Origin: Paraburkholderia diazotrophica
GTDB lineage: Bacteria > Pseudomonadota > Gammaproteobacteria > Burkholderiales > Burkholderiaceae
Direction of reading: 5' to 3'
Assembly (NCBI RefSeq): GCF_900108945.1
Contig: NZ_FNYE01000003.1
Coordinates: 349,402 to 413,401 of the forward strand
Length of the DNA: 64,000 bases
Below the pieces are notes generated by a model. It ran no database searches, was not told where the DNA came from, and saw only the letters and a program-made list of their open reading frames with translations. The translations under genes were made by a program, and so were the position numbers. How positions within the stretch are numbered: the first letter of the stretch is position 1; every line of letters begins with the position of its first letter. Positions 20,333-28,607 of the stretch are shown here, piece after piece.

Positions 20333-21625
20333 ATGCCGATGTGCCGTGAAGAGCAACAGCGCACGCGAGGCGCGCGTTCAGCGTGTTTGCGCAGACCACG
20401 AGTCCGCGCGCGAGGGGCGTATCTGCGGGCGCTTGCGGGCGCGCTCGCGTTGCTCGGCTGCGCGATTGCGCATGCGGCGACCGTCGTCCTCGCGGACGCG
20501 GCGGGACGGGACAATCCAGCGCAAGCCGTCGCGACGCGATCATGCGGCGCGCCTCAGGTCTGGCCGCGTTGGCAGGGTTTCCTTCAGCGATTCGTTTCCG
20601 CAGACGGCCGTGTGATCGACGCAGGGTCGGCCGATGAGCGCACTGTCTCCGAAGGACAGGCCTACGCGCTGTTCTTCGCGCTGGTCGCCAACGACCGCGC
20701 GAGCTTCGACAAAATCCTGCGCTGGACGGAAGTCAATCTCGCCCAAGGCGATCTGGCGACGCATCTGCCCGCATGGCTATGGGGGCGTCGCCCGGATGGC
20801 GAATTCGCCGTGCTCGATGCAAACGCGGCATCCGATGCCGACTTGTGGATCGCCTACGCCCTGCTCGAAGCGGGCGCGCTGTGGGACGAACGCAGCTACT
20901 TTGCGCTTGGTGCGCTGCTCGCAAAGCATGTACTCGATGCCGAGACCGCCAATATTCCTGGTCTCGGCCTTACGCTGCTGCCCGGAGCCGTGGGCTTTCA
21001 TCCGGAGCCGGACCTCTGGCGTGTGAACCCGTCCTATTCGCCCCCGCAGGTGTTGCGGAGCATCGGTACGCGCTTGCCCTCCGACGCGCGCTGGGCTCGC
21101 GTCGTCGAAAGCGGCTCGCGCGTGCTGCTCGATACGGCGCCTCTCGGCTACGCGCCGGATTGGGCGCTGTACCGCCGTGGACACGGCTTTCAGCCTGACG
21201 CAGAGACGCATGCCGTCAGCGCGTACAACGCGATTCGCGTGTACTTGTGGATAGGCACCATGAACGGGCGGGACCCGCTGTCGAACCGGCTTGCCGAGCG
21301 TTTCAAACCCTACGCGGACTTTATTGCCGCTCATGGTGCTCCGCCCGAAACGATCGATGCCGTGAGCGGCAAGCCCGGCCAGAACATGGGCAATGCGGGG
21401 TTTTCCGCGGCGTCGGTGCCGTTTCTCGATGCGCTTGGACGCTCGCCGCTCGCCGACGCGCAGGTCGCGCGGATCGACACACTCGACGCCCAAACGCCGC
21501 CCGGCTACTACTCGAGTGTGCTGACGCTGTTCGGACTCGGCTGGCGCGAAGGCCGCTATCGCTTCGCTGCCGACGGCACGCTCGATGTGCGCTGGAGCGC
21601 GGCATGCCACGGAGGTGCGCGTTGA
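20333..21625 (+). CDS. bcsZ: Cellulose-operon endo-beta-1,4-glucanase, GH8 (BcsZ)
   Basis: A 430-residue periplasmic glucanase. The basic N-terminus and hydrophobic core (about residues 30-48, ending AHA) form a signal peptide. The GH8 acid is probably Glu107 in DERTVSEGQAYALFF, and the probable base lies in YAPDW (Asp276), by alignment in my memory with E. coli BcsZ. BcsZ trims or edits nascent cellulose and is needed for normal export. It is longer than the E. coli enzyme (368 residues), mostly at the N-terminus, so the start could lie further in. It begins 3 bases after bcsB. Confidence 0.9.
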   Translation: MPMCREEQQRTRGARSACLRRPRVRARGAYLRALAGALALLGCAIAHAATVVLADAAGRDNPAQAVATRSCGAPQVWPRWQGFLQRFVSADGRVIDAGSADERTVSEGQAYALFFALVANDRASFDKILRWTEVNLAQGDLATHLPAWLWGRRPDGEFAVLDANAASDADLWIAYALLEAGALWDERSYFALGALLAKHVLDAETANIPGLGLTLLPGAVGFHPEPDLWRVNPSYSPPQVLRSIGTRLPSDARWARVVESGSRVLLDTAPLGYAPDWALYRRGHGFQPDAETHAVSAYNAIRVYLWIGTMNGRDPLSNRLAERFKPYADFIAAHGAPPETIDAVSGKPGQNMGNAGFSAASVPFLDALGRSPLADAQVARIDTLDAQTPPGYYSSVLTLFGLGWREGRYRFAADGTLDVRWSAACHGGAR

Positions 21626-24600
21626 ACGTGCGCCGCGTAGCACGCACTTGCGCATTTCGCCGATCGCGCGCGAGGGGTGCGCTCGCCGCTATCACGAGCC
21701 TGGTCGTGTTCACGGGATTCGCGTCCGTCGCCGCGCAGGCGTCGGTTGCTGCTGCACCCGCGGGGCGGGCGCGGCCCGCGTCCGGTGCCTCCATGCCGCC
21801 CGCGCTCGCAAGCGATGTCGCGCAGCGATTGCCCGCCGACGCCCAGCGTCTGCTCGCGGCTGCGCGCATGTGGTCGACCAAGCATCGCGACGATCTGGCT
21901 TCGCAGTCGATCGATAAGGCACTGCTGATCGCGCCCGATGCGCCCGATCTGCTGGCCGAGCAGGCGCGCATTCAATTGAGGATCGGACGCACTCGCGAAG
22001 CGCAGGACGCGCTCGCGCGTCTGCGACGGCAGTCGCCTGGCAGCGCGCAGACGGAAGCGCTCGCCGACGAATTGCGCGTCGCGACGAGCGGCCGTGAGGA
22101 GTTCGCCACGATCCGTCTGCTTGCGCGAAGCGGCCAGTCGGCCGAGGCCGCGCGAAGGCTCGTCGCGCTGTTTCCACATGGCGCGTCGCCTGGCCCGCTC
22201 GGTGTCGAGTATTACCAGATTCTCTCCGGCACGAAGGAAGGCAGGGTGCTCGCCGTCGATGGGCTGCGCCAGCGCATTGCCGCGAACCCTGACGACGTCG
22301 ATGCGATGCTCGTTCTCGCCGGGCTGCTGAACGGCAGCAGCGACACACGCGCGGAGGCGAATCGTCTCGCGTGGCGGCTTGCGTTGAGACCAGACGCCGA
22401 TCACGCCGCGGCCATGAACGTCTGGCGTCACGTGCTGCAATCGGCGGGTGCAGATCCGGCCTATCGCGATGCGTTGCGCGCCTGGCTTGCGCTGGTACCC
22501 GATGACGCGGAGTTCCAGGACCGCGTGGCGGCGATCGATGCCCGGCTCGACGCACAGCGCCGGCTCGAACGAGACCCGGACTATATCGCGCAGCAGCGCG
22601 GGCTCAAGGCGCTTGCACGCGGCGATCTCGCCAGCGCGGAGCCGCTTCTCGCCCAGGCTGCCCACGCGCGGGCCGACGACGCGAACGCAGTCGGCGGCCT
22701 CGGGCTCGCGCGGATGCGCGAGGGACGGCGCGACGAAGCACGCGTGTTGTTTCTGCGCGCAGCCGCGCTCGACGCGGACGATCGCGGCAAATGGGAAGGT
22801 CTCGCGCGCACGGCGGCATTCTGGGGCACGCTCGCCGATGGCCGCGCAGCAGCGGCAGCGGGCCGTGCGCAGGACGCGGCGAACGCCGCGCGCGCCGCTC
22901 TCGCGATGCAACCGGACAGTCCCGATGCAAAACTGCTGCTTGCCGATGCGTTGCTTGCACAGCACGACTGGCAGGGCGCGGAGCCGTTGCTGCGCAGCCT
23001 CTTGTCGGCGCGCGCGCCTGGTCTCGGCGCTGTGCGCAGCATGCAGACGCTGCTCGATCAGACGGGCCGCGGCGAGCAGTTCGGACCGCTGATCGAGGCG
23101 CTGCGCAGCCGCTTCAGCGACCCGGCAGACAGGCGCAGCCTCGATGCGATGCGCGGCGGCGTGCTCGCGGACGAGGCTTCGCGCGAGGCCGCGCAGGGCA
23201 AGCTGGGTCCCGCCGCGCAGCGTTACGAGGCTTCGCTGCGGCTCTCACCCGATGCGCCATGGACGCGCTTTGCGCTCGCGCGGCTCTATCGCGACATCGG
23301 GTTGCCGCAACTCGGGCGCGACGTGATGAACGATGGCATGAAGCAGTCCGCGTCGCCGGAGATGTTCTATGCGAGCGCGCTCTATCTGAATTCCATCGAC
23401 GATGTGGCGGGAGCGAAGCAGGCACTCGCGCGCGTCGACGACGCCGGGCGCAGCGAGAGCATGCGCGCGCTCGCGCGCACGCTCGATGCGCAACTGACGC
23501 TGACAGGCGCGCGTGCCGCGTTCGCATCCGGCGACCGGGCTGGCGCGACGCGCATGCTCGAACATGCCGAAACGCTATCAGCCGACGACCCCGATATGTT
23601 GGCGGGCGTCGGCACGATGTTGATCGATGCGGGCGACGCGGATCGCGGTCTTGCCTTGCTGCGGGACTGGATTCGCGCGAACCCCGCGCGCGCGGATGCG
23701 GGCGTGCGCCTGCGATACGGCGACCTGCTCGGGCACGCGCGCCGCGACGCCGAGCTTGATAGCTGGCTCGCGCAGATTCGAGCGATAGACGGACTCGACG
23801 AAAGCGAGCGCTCGCGGCTCGAAGATCAGGCGCTGCGTCTTGCGTTGCGCGAGATCGACGATGCACTGGACAGCGACGACTACGCGCGCGCGCAGCGCTT
23901 GCTCGCTCGCGTCAGCGCCGCGGGCCAGCGCGATCCGCGCTATGCGCTCGAGGTCGCCGATGTGCAACGTGCGCAGGGGCACTACGACGCGGCTCGCGCG
24001 GCGCTCGCGCCATTGCTCGCCGCTACGCCCAATAACGCGGACGCACAGCTTGCGCTTGCGCGCATCGAGGCGGAAGACGGCGAACGGCGCGCTGCCCTTG
24101 CCGTCGTGCGGCGCGTCGTCGATGCGGCTCCCGAGGACGATGTCGACACGCGCATTTCGGCAGCCCGCCGGCTGTCCGTGCTGGGCCAGTACACGGAAGC
24201 CGGACAGATCACGGACGCCTTGCGTGTCGCTTATCCGGGGCGAGCGGACGTCACGGTGCAGGCGGGCCGCATTGCACAGGATCTCGGTCATTATCAGGAA
24301 GCCGAATCGTTGTACCGGATGTCGGCGCGTGAAGAGAAGCTGGCGGGCGTGACTTCTGACGCTGCCGACGGCACGCCCGCGCAGGCCGCGCTAGCCGGGC
24401 TGCAGCAGCGCCGCGATCCGATGATCGAAGCCGGCGTGCTGCCCGCGTACAAGTCGGGCGACGCGGGCATCTCCGAGTTTCACGCGTGGCAGGCGCCCGT
24501 GTACGTGCAGATCCCGTATCGCTATGACGGACACTTCTTCGCGCATATCGATACCGTGACACTCGATGCCGGCAAGCTGTCGTTGGGCGACTGGCCCAAC

Positions 24601-25650
24601 GATATCGGCGGCCCCAACACCTTCACGCGCGATACGTTCGGCACGTTTGCGAGGGTCGACAATGCGGACCTGGCGCAACTCGCCCAATGGAGGGCGAACA
24701 ACCCGGCGCTCGCCGACGCGGTCAACGCGAACGTGCAGCGCTATGCAAGCCAGCGAGCGACGGGCGTGGCACTGGGTACGGGCTATGTATCGGATGCGTG
24801 GCGTGTCGACATCGGCACGACTCCGCTCGGCTTTCCTGTGCACTACCTGGTGGGTGGCATACGCTACCGCTTCGATGCCGGTCCGGCGAGCTTCAGCGCG
24901 AGTGTGTCCCGGCGCCCGCAGACGGGCAGCGTGCTGGCCTACGCCGGCATGCACGACCCGGTGACGGGCGCCGTCTGGGGCGGCGTGCGGCGTGACGGCA
25001 TCGATCTGCATTCGGCTGTCGACGTCGGCCGCGTGAGCGTGTTCGCCGACCTGGGCGTCGCCGAGCTGACCGGGCGCAACGTTGCGTCGAACCAGGAGGT
25101 CACGCTGCGCACGGGTTTCATCACGCCCGTCTGGCAGCGCGCGACCATGCGCGTCAACACCGGCCTCATCGGCAACGCCTGGCACTACACCGACAATCTG
25201 CGTTTCTACAGCTACGGACAGGGCGGCTACTACAGTCCGCAGCGCTACCTGTCGCTCGGCGTGCCGCTCGAATGGGAAGGGCGGCACGATGCGCTCACCT
25301 GGGACATCACGGCGACCGTCGGATTGTCGAACGCCTACGAAAAGGACTCGCCCTATTACCCGAACGGATTGCCGTCGTTCTACGGACCCGGCTTTCCTCC
25401 GCTTGCTTCCGGCAGCAACCTGGTCTACGGGGGCAGCTCGACGCAGGGCGTGAGCTTTTCGTATGGGATTTCGGCCATTGCGCAATATCGCGTCAACGCA
25501 CATCTGGTAGCGGGTGTGCGCGTCGAGATCGATCACGCGCATGACTACGCGCCGAGCGCAGGCATGGTGTACGTGCGCTATTCCTTCGATGCACGCAAAA
25601 AGGACCGCAGCCTGTCGCCGACACCGGTTCGCCTGTATTCGAGCTTTTGA
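21622..25650 (+). CDS. bcsC: Cellulose export outer-membrane protein BcsC
   Basis: A 1342-residue protein with a signal peptide (about residues 1-45), a long array of TPR repeats to about residue 940, and a C-terminal outer-membrane beta-barrel (about 980-1342) rich in Tyr and Gly. The TPR region spans the periplasm and the barrel exports cellulose. The start is TTG at 21622: GGAGGT lies five bases upstream and the codon overlaps the bcsZ stop (TTGA). GTG at 21628 is the alternative. The frame is open 375 bases further upstream, but inside bcsZ. Confidence 0.92.
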   Translation: MNVRRVARTCAFRRSRARGALAAITSLVVFTGFASVAAQASVAAAPAGRARPASGASMPPALASDVAQRLPADAQRLLAAARMWSTKHRDDLASQSIDKALLIAPDAPDLLAEQARIQLRIGRTREAQDALARLRRQSPGSAQTEALADELRVATSGREEFATIRLLARSGQSAEAARRLVALFPHGASPGPLGVEYYQILSGTKEGRVLAVDGLRQRIAANPDDVDAMLVLAGLLNGSSDTRAEANRLAWRLALRPDADHAAAMNVWRHVLQSAGADPAYRDALRAWLALVPDDAEFQDRVAAIDARLDAQRRLERDPDYIAQQRGLKALARGDLASAEPLLAQAAHARADDANAVGGLGLARMREGRRDEARVLFLRAAALDADDRGKWEGLARTAAFWGTLADGRAAAAAGRAQDAANAARAALAMQPDSPDAKLLLADALLAQHDWQGAEPLLRSLLSARAPGLGAVRSMQTLLDQTGRGEQFGPLIEALRSRFSDPADRRSLDAMRGGVLADEASREAAQGKLGPAAQRYEASLRLSPDAPWTRFALARLYRDIGLPQLGRDVMNDGMKQSASPEMFYASALYLNSIDDVAGAKQALARVDDAGRSESMRALARTLDAQLTLTGARAAFASGDRAGATRMLEHAETLSADDPDMLAGVGTMLIDAGDADRGLALLRDWIRANPARADAGVRLRYGDLLGHARRDAELDSWLAQIRAIDGLDESERSRLEDQALRLALREIDDALDSDDYARAQRLLARVSAAGQRDPRYALEVADVQRAQGHYDAARAALAPLLAATPNNADAQLALARIEAEDGERRAALAVVRRVVDAAPEDDVDTRISAARRLSVLGQYTEAGQITDALRVAYPGRADVTVQAGRIAQDLGHYQEAESLYRMSAREEKLAGVTSDAADGTPAQAALAGLQQRRDPMIEAGVLPAYKSGDAGISEFHAWQAPVYVQIPYRYDGHFFAHIDTVTLDAGKLSLGDWPNDIGGPNTFTRDTFGTFARVDNADLAQLAQWRANNPALADAVNANVQRYASQRATGVALGTGYVSDAWRVDIGTTPLGFPVHYLVGGIRYRFDAGPASFSASVSRRPQTGSVLAYAGMHDPVTGAVWGGVRRDGIDLHSAVDVGRVSVFADLGVAELTGRNVASNQEVTLRTGFITPVWQRATMRVNTGLIGNAWHYTDNLRFYSYGQGGYYSPQRYLSLGVPLEWEGRHDALTWDITATVGLSNAYEKDSPYYPNGLPSFYGPGFPPLASGSNLVYGGSSTQGVSFSYGISAIAQYRVNAHLVAGVRVEIDHAHDYAPSAGMVYVRYSFDARKKDRSLSPTPVRLYSSF

Positions 25651-25681
25651 ACGGCGCATCGATCAACGAACGGACACTTTC

Positions 25682-27619
25682 ATGGACACCGCTTCCTCCT
25701 CCCTCGCGACGACGGGCGCTCTACCGCTGCGTCGCTGGCTGGCCGCCGCAAAGAGCATGATGCGCCCACCCTCTGCGAGGACTGGCCGGCTCGGAGTCGA
25801 CGGCCTGCCCGACGACTGGGCGTGGATCGAGAACGGCAAGCTCTACGCGGTGTACGCGACGGGACGCACGCCGGCCGCGGACGCGCTGATCTGGGCGAGC
25901 GTGCGGGCCGCGCAATCGCGTCACGTGACCGTGGTGCTCGCGCGAGAACGGGACGCCGTCACTGCGCGGCTGCGCGAGCTCGGCTTCGACGACAATCGCC
26001 CGGCGCGTGGCTGGCCCCGTGGCCTGAACGTCCTCGCGATGCCTCCCGAGGCGGCGCACGCCGAACACGGCGCGCGCCCTGTCGCATTCGCGCGTCTGAT
26101 TGGCGCGCTGCAAGCGCTTCGCCGGTTCGGCGTGCGCCGGCGGGCGCTTTACATCATCGAGGGAGGCGAGCGCTGGTTCAGCTGGCGCGATCCCGTGGCC
26201 CTCGCGCGCGAAGGCCGCGCGCTCGCCGGCTGGTGCGCGGCACGACGTGTCGCGATGGTGCTGCTGCTGGACGCCGAAGCCGCGCAAGCTGCGTCCCGGC
26301 CGAGCGACGCCACATCTCACGGCCTGTCGCAGACGGACGGAATGGACGATGCGTCGGACGGGTTGGCGGCGCTCGCCGGGCGTCCCGAATTCCATGCCGC
26401 ATGCGCGGGAGTCGCACGAGTGCAACACACGCATGGCGAGCTGCTATGGCACGGGGATTTCTGGCGCAGTGGAGAAACATTGGTGACGGGCGAGCGTCTC
26501 GGGTTGCGCTTTTCCGAGGCGGGACGGCTAACTGTGGCTCCCGTGACGGCGGATGCATGGGAAGTCGACGGCGACGTGTTGCTCGCCCGTGACGACGCGC
26601 GCGTCGTGGTGACGCGCGCCGCGGTGCAGAGTGAAGAGCGCTGGCTGCCGCCGCATTGGGAGATCGTGGAAGATCAGATGTCGCTCCTCGCCGCATGCAG
26701 CGGCGCCCAGGCTGCGACCGTCTTGCTGGACTATCGAGGCAGCGCAGATCTCGAGCCTCTCTGCTCGACGGTTCATGCGTTGCGCCGTCGATGCGGACGT
26801 GCGCTCAAGATCGCGGTGGTGGAGCGAGGCGAGGTCTTGCGGCACCAGTACGAATTGCTCGTCCTGAATCTGGGCGCGAATCTGGTGCTAGGTCGCGAGC
26901 TGCCGTTCTCGCGTATCCAGTCGTTGCTGCACTCGCTTCAGGGGCAGCTGCATACGCGCCCTGTTGCCATCGACTACCGCGCCGCGCTGGCTGCCGCCCT
27001 GAGCGACTCGGGGTCGGGCTATCTGCCCGTTGGCGAATTCTGCGAGCGGCTTCGCACGACCGTCGCGCGCGGCGCGCCGCTCAAGTTGCCGCATGTCCTC
27101 GTGAAGCTCAGGCTCGCGCCCGGCCAGGCTCATCGCGAGGCGCTGCGCCACTGCATGCCCCGGCGCTCCGGTGACGTGCTGACGCTCGACGCCAGTCATC
27201 TCTATCTGTTTCTGTTCGCGTGCCGGCCAGCCGACGTCGATCGCGCACTCGCGAACGTCTTCGATGTGCCCGTGGACCAGCTCGCGGAACGCGTGGAGCG
27301 CTTCACCGAGGACGCGATCGACGCAGAGCTGCGCGATCTCGAAGCAGCGAACCGTCGCACGCGGTTTGCGGACTACAGCGACCTGTATCTCACGGTGCCT
27401 CGTTCTGCCCCGTCATCGTCGACAGCCGAAGAAGTCGACAGGCCGCCGCGAGCGGATGAGGAAAGCCACACGACAGCCGATCAGCCGGGCACGGCGAATA
27501 TGAGTGCGCAGACCTCGGCTTCAGCGACGTCGCGATCCGGCGACAGGGCGCTCGTCACACCGCGCCCACGCCGCGCCGTTCGCGCGGCGATGCCTGTGCT
27601 CATCCGGGAGAAAGCGTGA
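25682..27619 (+). CDS. bcsE: c-di-GMP-binding cellulose regulator BcsE
   Basis: A 645-residue cytoplasmic protein. The C-terminal GIL domain carries the RxGD motif as RSGD (in MPRRSGDVLTLD, about residue 500), the c-di-GMP contact characterised in enterobacterial BcsE. The N-terminal part is a degenerate receiver/NTPase-like region. BcsE raises cellulose output by presenting c-di-GMP to the synthase and interacts with BcsF and BcsQ/R. A disordered Ser/Thr/Pro-rich tail (about 575-645) is extra relative to the 523-residue E. coli protein. The start ATG at 25682 follows bcsC by 31 bases. It overlaps bcsF by 4 bases. Confidence 0.88.
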   Translation: MDTASSSLATTGALPLRRWLAAAKSMMRPPSARTGRLGVDGLPDDWAWIENGKLYAVYATGRTPAADALIWASVRAAQSRHVTVVLARERDAVTARLRELGFDDNRPARGWPRGLNVLAMPPEAAHAEHGARPVAFARLIGALQALRRFGVRRRALYIIEGGERWFSWRDPVALAREGRALAGWCAARRVAMVLLLDAEAAQAASRPSDATSHGLSQTDGMDDASDGLAALAGRPEFHAACAGVARVQHTHGELLWHGDFWRSGETLVTGERLGLRFSEAGRLTVAPVTADAWEVDGDVLLARDDARVVVTRAAVQSEERWLPPHWEIVEDQMSLLAACSGAQAATVLLDYRGSADLEPLCSTVHALRRRCGRALKIAVVERGEVLRHQYELLVLNLGANLVLGRELPFSRIQSLLHSLQGQLHTRPVAIDYRAALAAALSDSGSGYLPVGEFCERLRTTVARGAPLKLPHVLVKLRLAPGQAHREALRHCMPRRSGDVLTLDASHLYLFLFACRPADVDRALANVFDVPVDQLAERVERFTEDAIDAELRDLEAANRRTRFADYSDLYLTVPRSAPSSSTAEEVDRPPRADEESHTTADQPGTANMSAQTSASATSRSGDRALVTPRPRRAVRAAMPVLIREKA

Positions 27620-27825
27620 TGCCGTTTCTGCTTATCTGTCTGGTGACGGGCATGGTCGTTGCCGTTCCCGTCTGGATGCTCTGGCAACGCTTCGGCACCC
27701 GGCGCGGTCTCGATGGCGTGAAGCGCTTCGATCCCCGCGAGGCCGTGCCGTGTACGCTCGAGCCCGTCGCACTGAGCGCGCAACTCGTGCGCGAAGTTGC
27801 ACGACGTGATGAGGCCGGCCGATGA
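27616..27825 (+). CDS. bcsF: Small membrane protein BcsF
   Basis: A 69-residue protein with one N-terminal membrane helix (about residues 3-22) followed by a basic and then mixed tail, as in BcsF (YhjT), which anchors BcsE at the membrane. The ATG overlaps the bcsE stop and the gene's own stop overlaps the bcsQ start, so E-F-Q are coupled. The identification rests on size, the single helix and position. Confidence 0.82.
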   Translation: MMPFLLICLVTGMVVAVPVWMLWQRFGTRRGLDGVKRFDPREAVPCTLEPVALSAQLVREVARRDEAGR

Positions 27826-28607
27826 AGACCATCGCGGTGGTATCGACGGCGGGCGGGACGGGGCGTACCACGTTGAGCGCTGCGCTTGCCGTGTTGCTCG
27901 CGCGCCGCGGCCGTCCGATCGTCGCGCTCGATTTCGATCCGCAGAACGTTCTGGGTGCGTATCTCGGCCTCGATTCGGTGGATGGGCCGGGCATCGGCGA
28001 TGCGATCACAGTCGAAGCGGCAGACGGCGTGGACCCGTGGCAGGAATGGACGTGGCGCAACGAAGAGGGCGTGCTGTTCGTTCCCTACGGCCGGCGACCG
28101 CTCGCCGAAAACACGCGATGCGAGACGCGGCTTGCACAGACGCCGCAGTGGCTTGCACGCGCGCTCGCGATGCTCGATCTGGACGATGACGCAGCCGTGC
28201 TGATCGATACGCCACGCTATCCGTCGCTTCAGGCAGACCAGGCGATTCGCGCTGCCGATCTCGTGTTATGTGTCACGCCGCCCGAACCGGTTGCCTGTGC
28301 GACGCTGGTTTCGAATCTGCCCCATCTGCAGGCCGCAAGTGCGCGGTTCAAAGTGGTCGTGAACCGGCTGAACCCTGCGCGCGACATGCAGCGCGATGTG
28401 CTGGCGATGCTCCGTGCCGCGCTCGGCCCGGATCTCCTCGTCGATCAGCGCGTGCATTTCGATGCCGCGCTGCCGGAGTCGTTCGCGCGTGGCAGCTGGC
28501 TCTTCGACGACGCACCGTACTCGCAGACTGCACACGACTTCCAGGGTCTCGCGAACTGGCTCGACGCGTGGCTCGGCGAACGTGCCGACAAGGGCAAAGA
28601 CCGATGA
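27822..28607 (+). CDS. bcsQ: ParA/MinD-like ATPase of the cellulose complex, BcsQ
   Basis: A 261-residue SIMIBI-class protein. The P-loop region reads STAGGTGRTTL at residues 8-18, with Ala and Arg where MinD has the two lysines of KGGxGKT. E. coli BcsQ is also degenerate at these positions. Other motifs are VALDFDPQN (switch I/Walker A-prime region) and AVLIDTPRYPS (Walker B-like). BcsQ with BcsR is needed for assembly and polar placement of the synthase. It overlaps bcsF and bcsA by 4 bases each. Its usual partner gene bcsR lies at the far end of the operon. Confidence 0.88.
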   Translation: MKTIAVVSTAGGTGRTTLSAALAVLLARRGRPIVALDFDPQNVLGAYLGLDSVDGPGIGDAITVEAADGVDPWQEWTWRNEEGVLFVPYGRRPLAENTRCETRLAQTPQWLARALAMLDLDDDAAVLIDTPRYPSLQADQAIRAADLVLCVTPPEPVACATLVSNLPHLQAASARFKVVVNRLNPARDMQRDVLAMLRAALGPDLLVDQRVHFDAALPESFARGSWLFDDAPYSQTAHDFQGLANWLDAWLGERADKGKDR

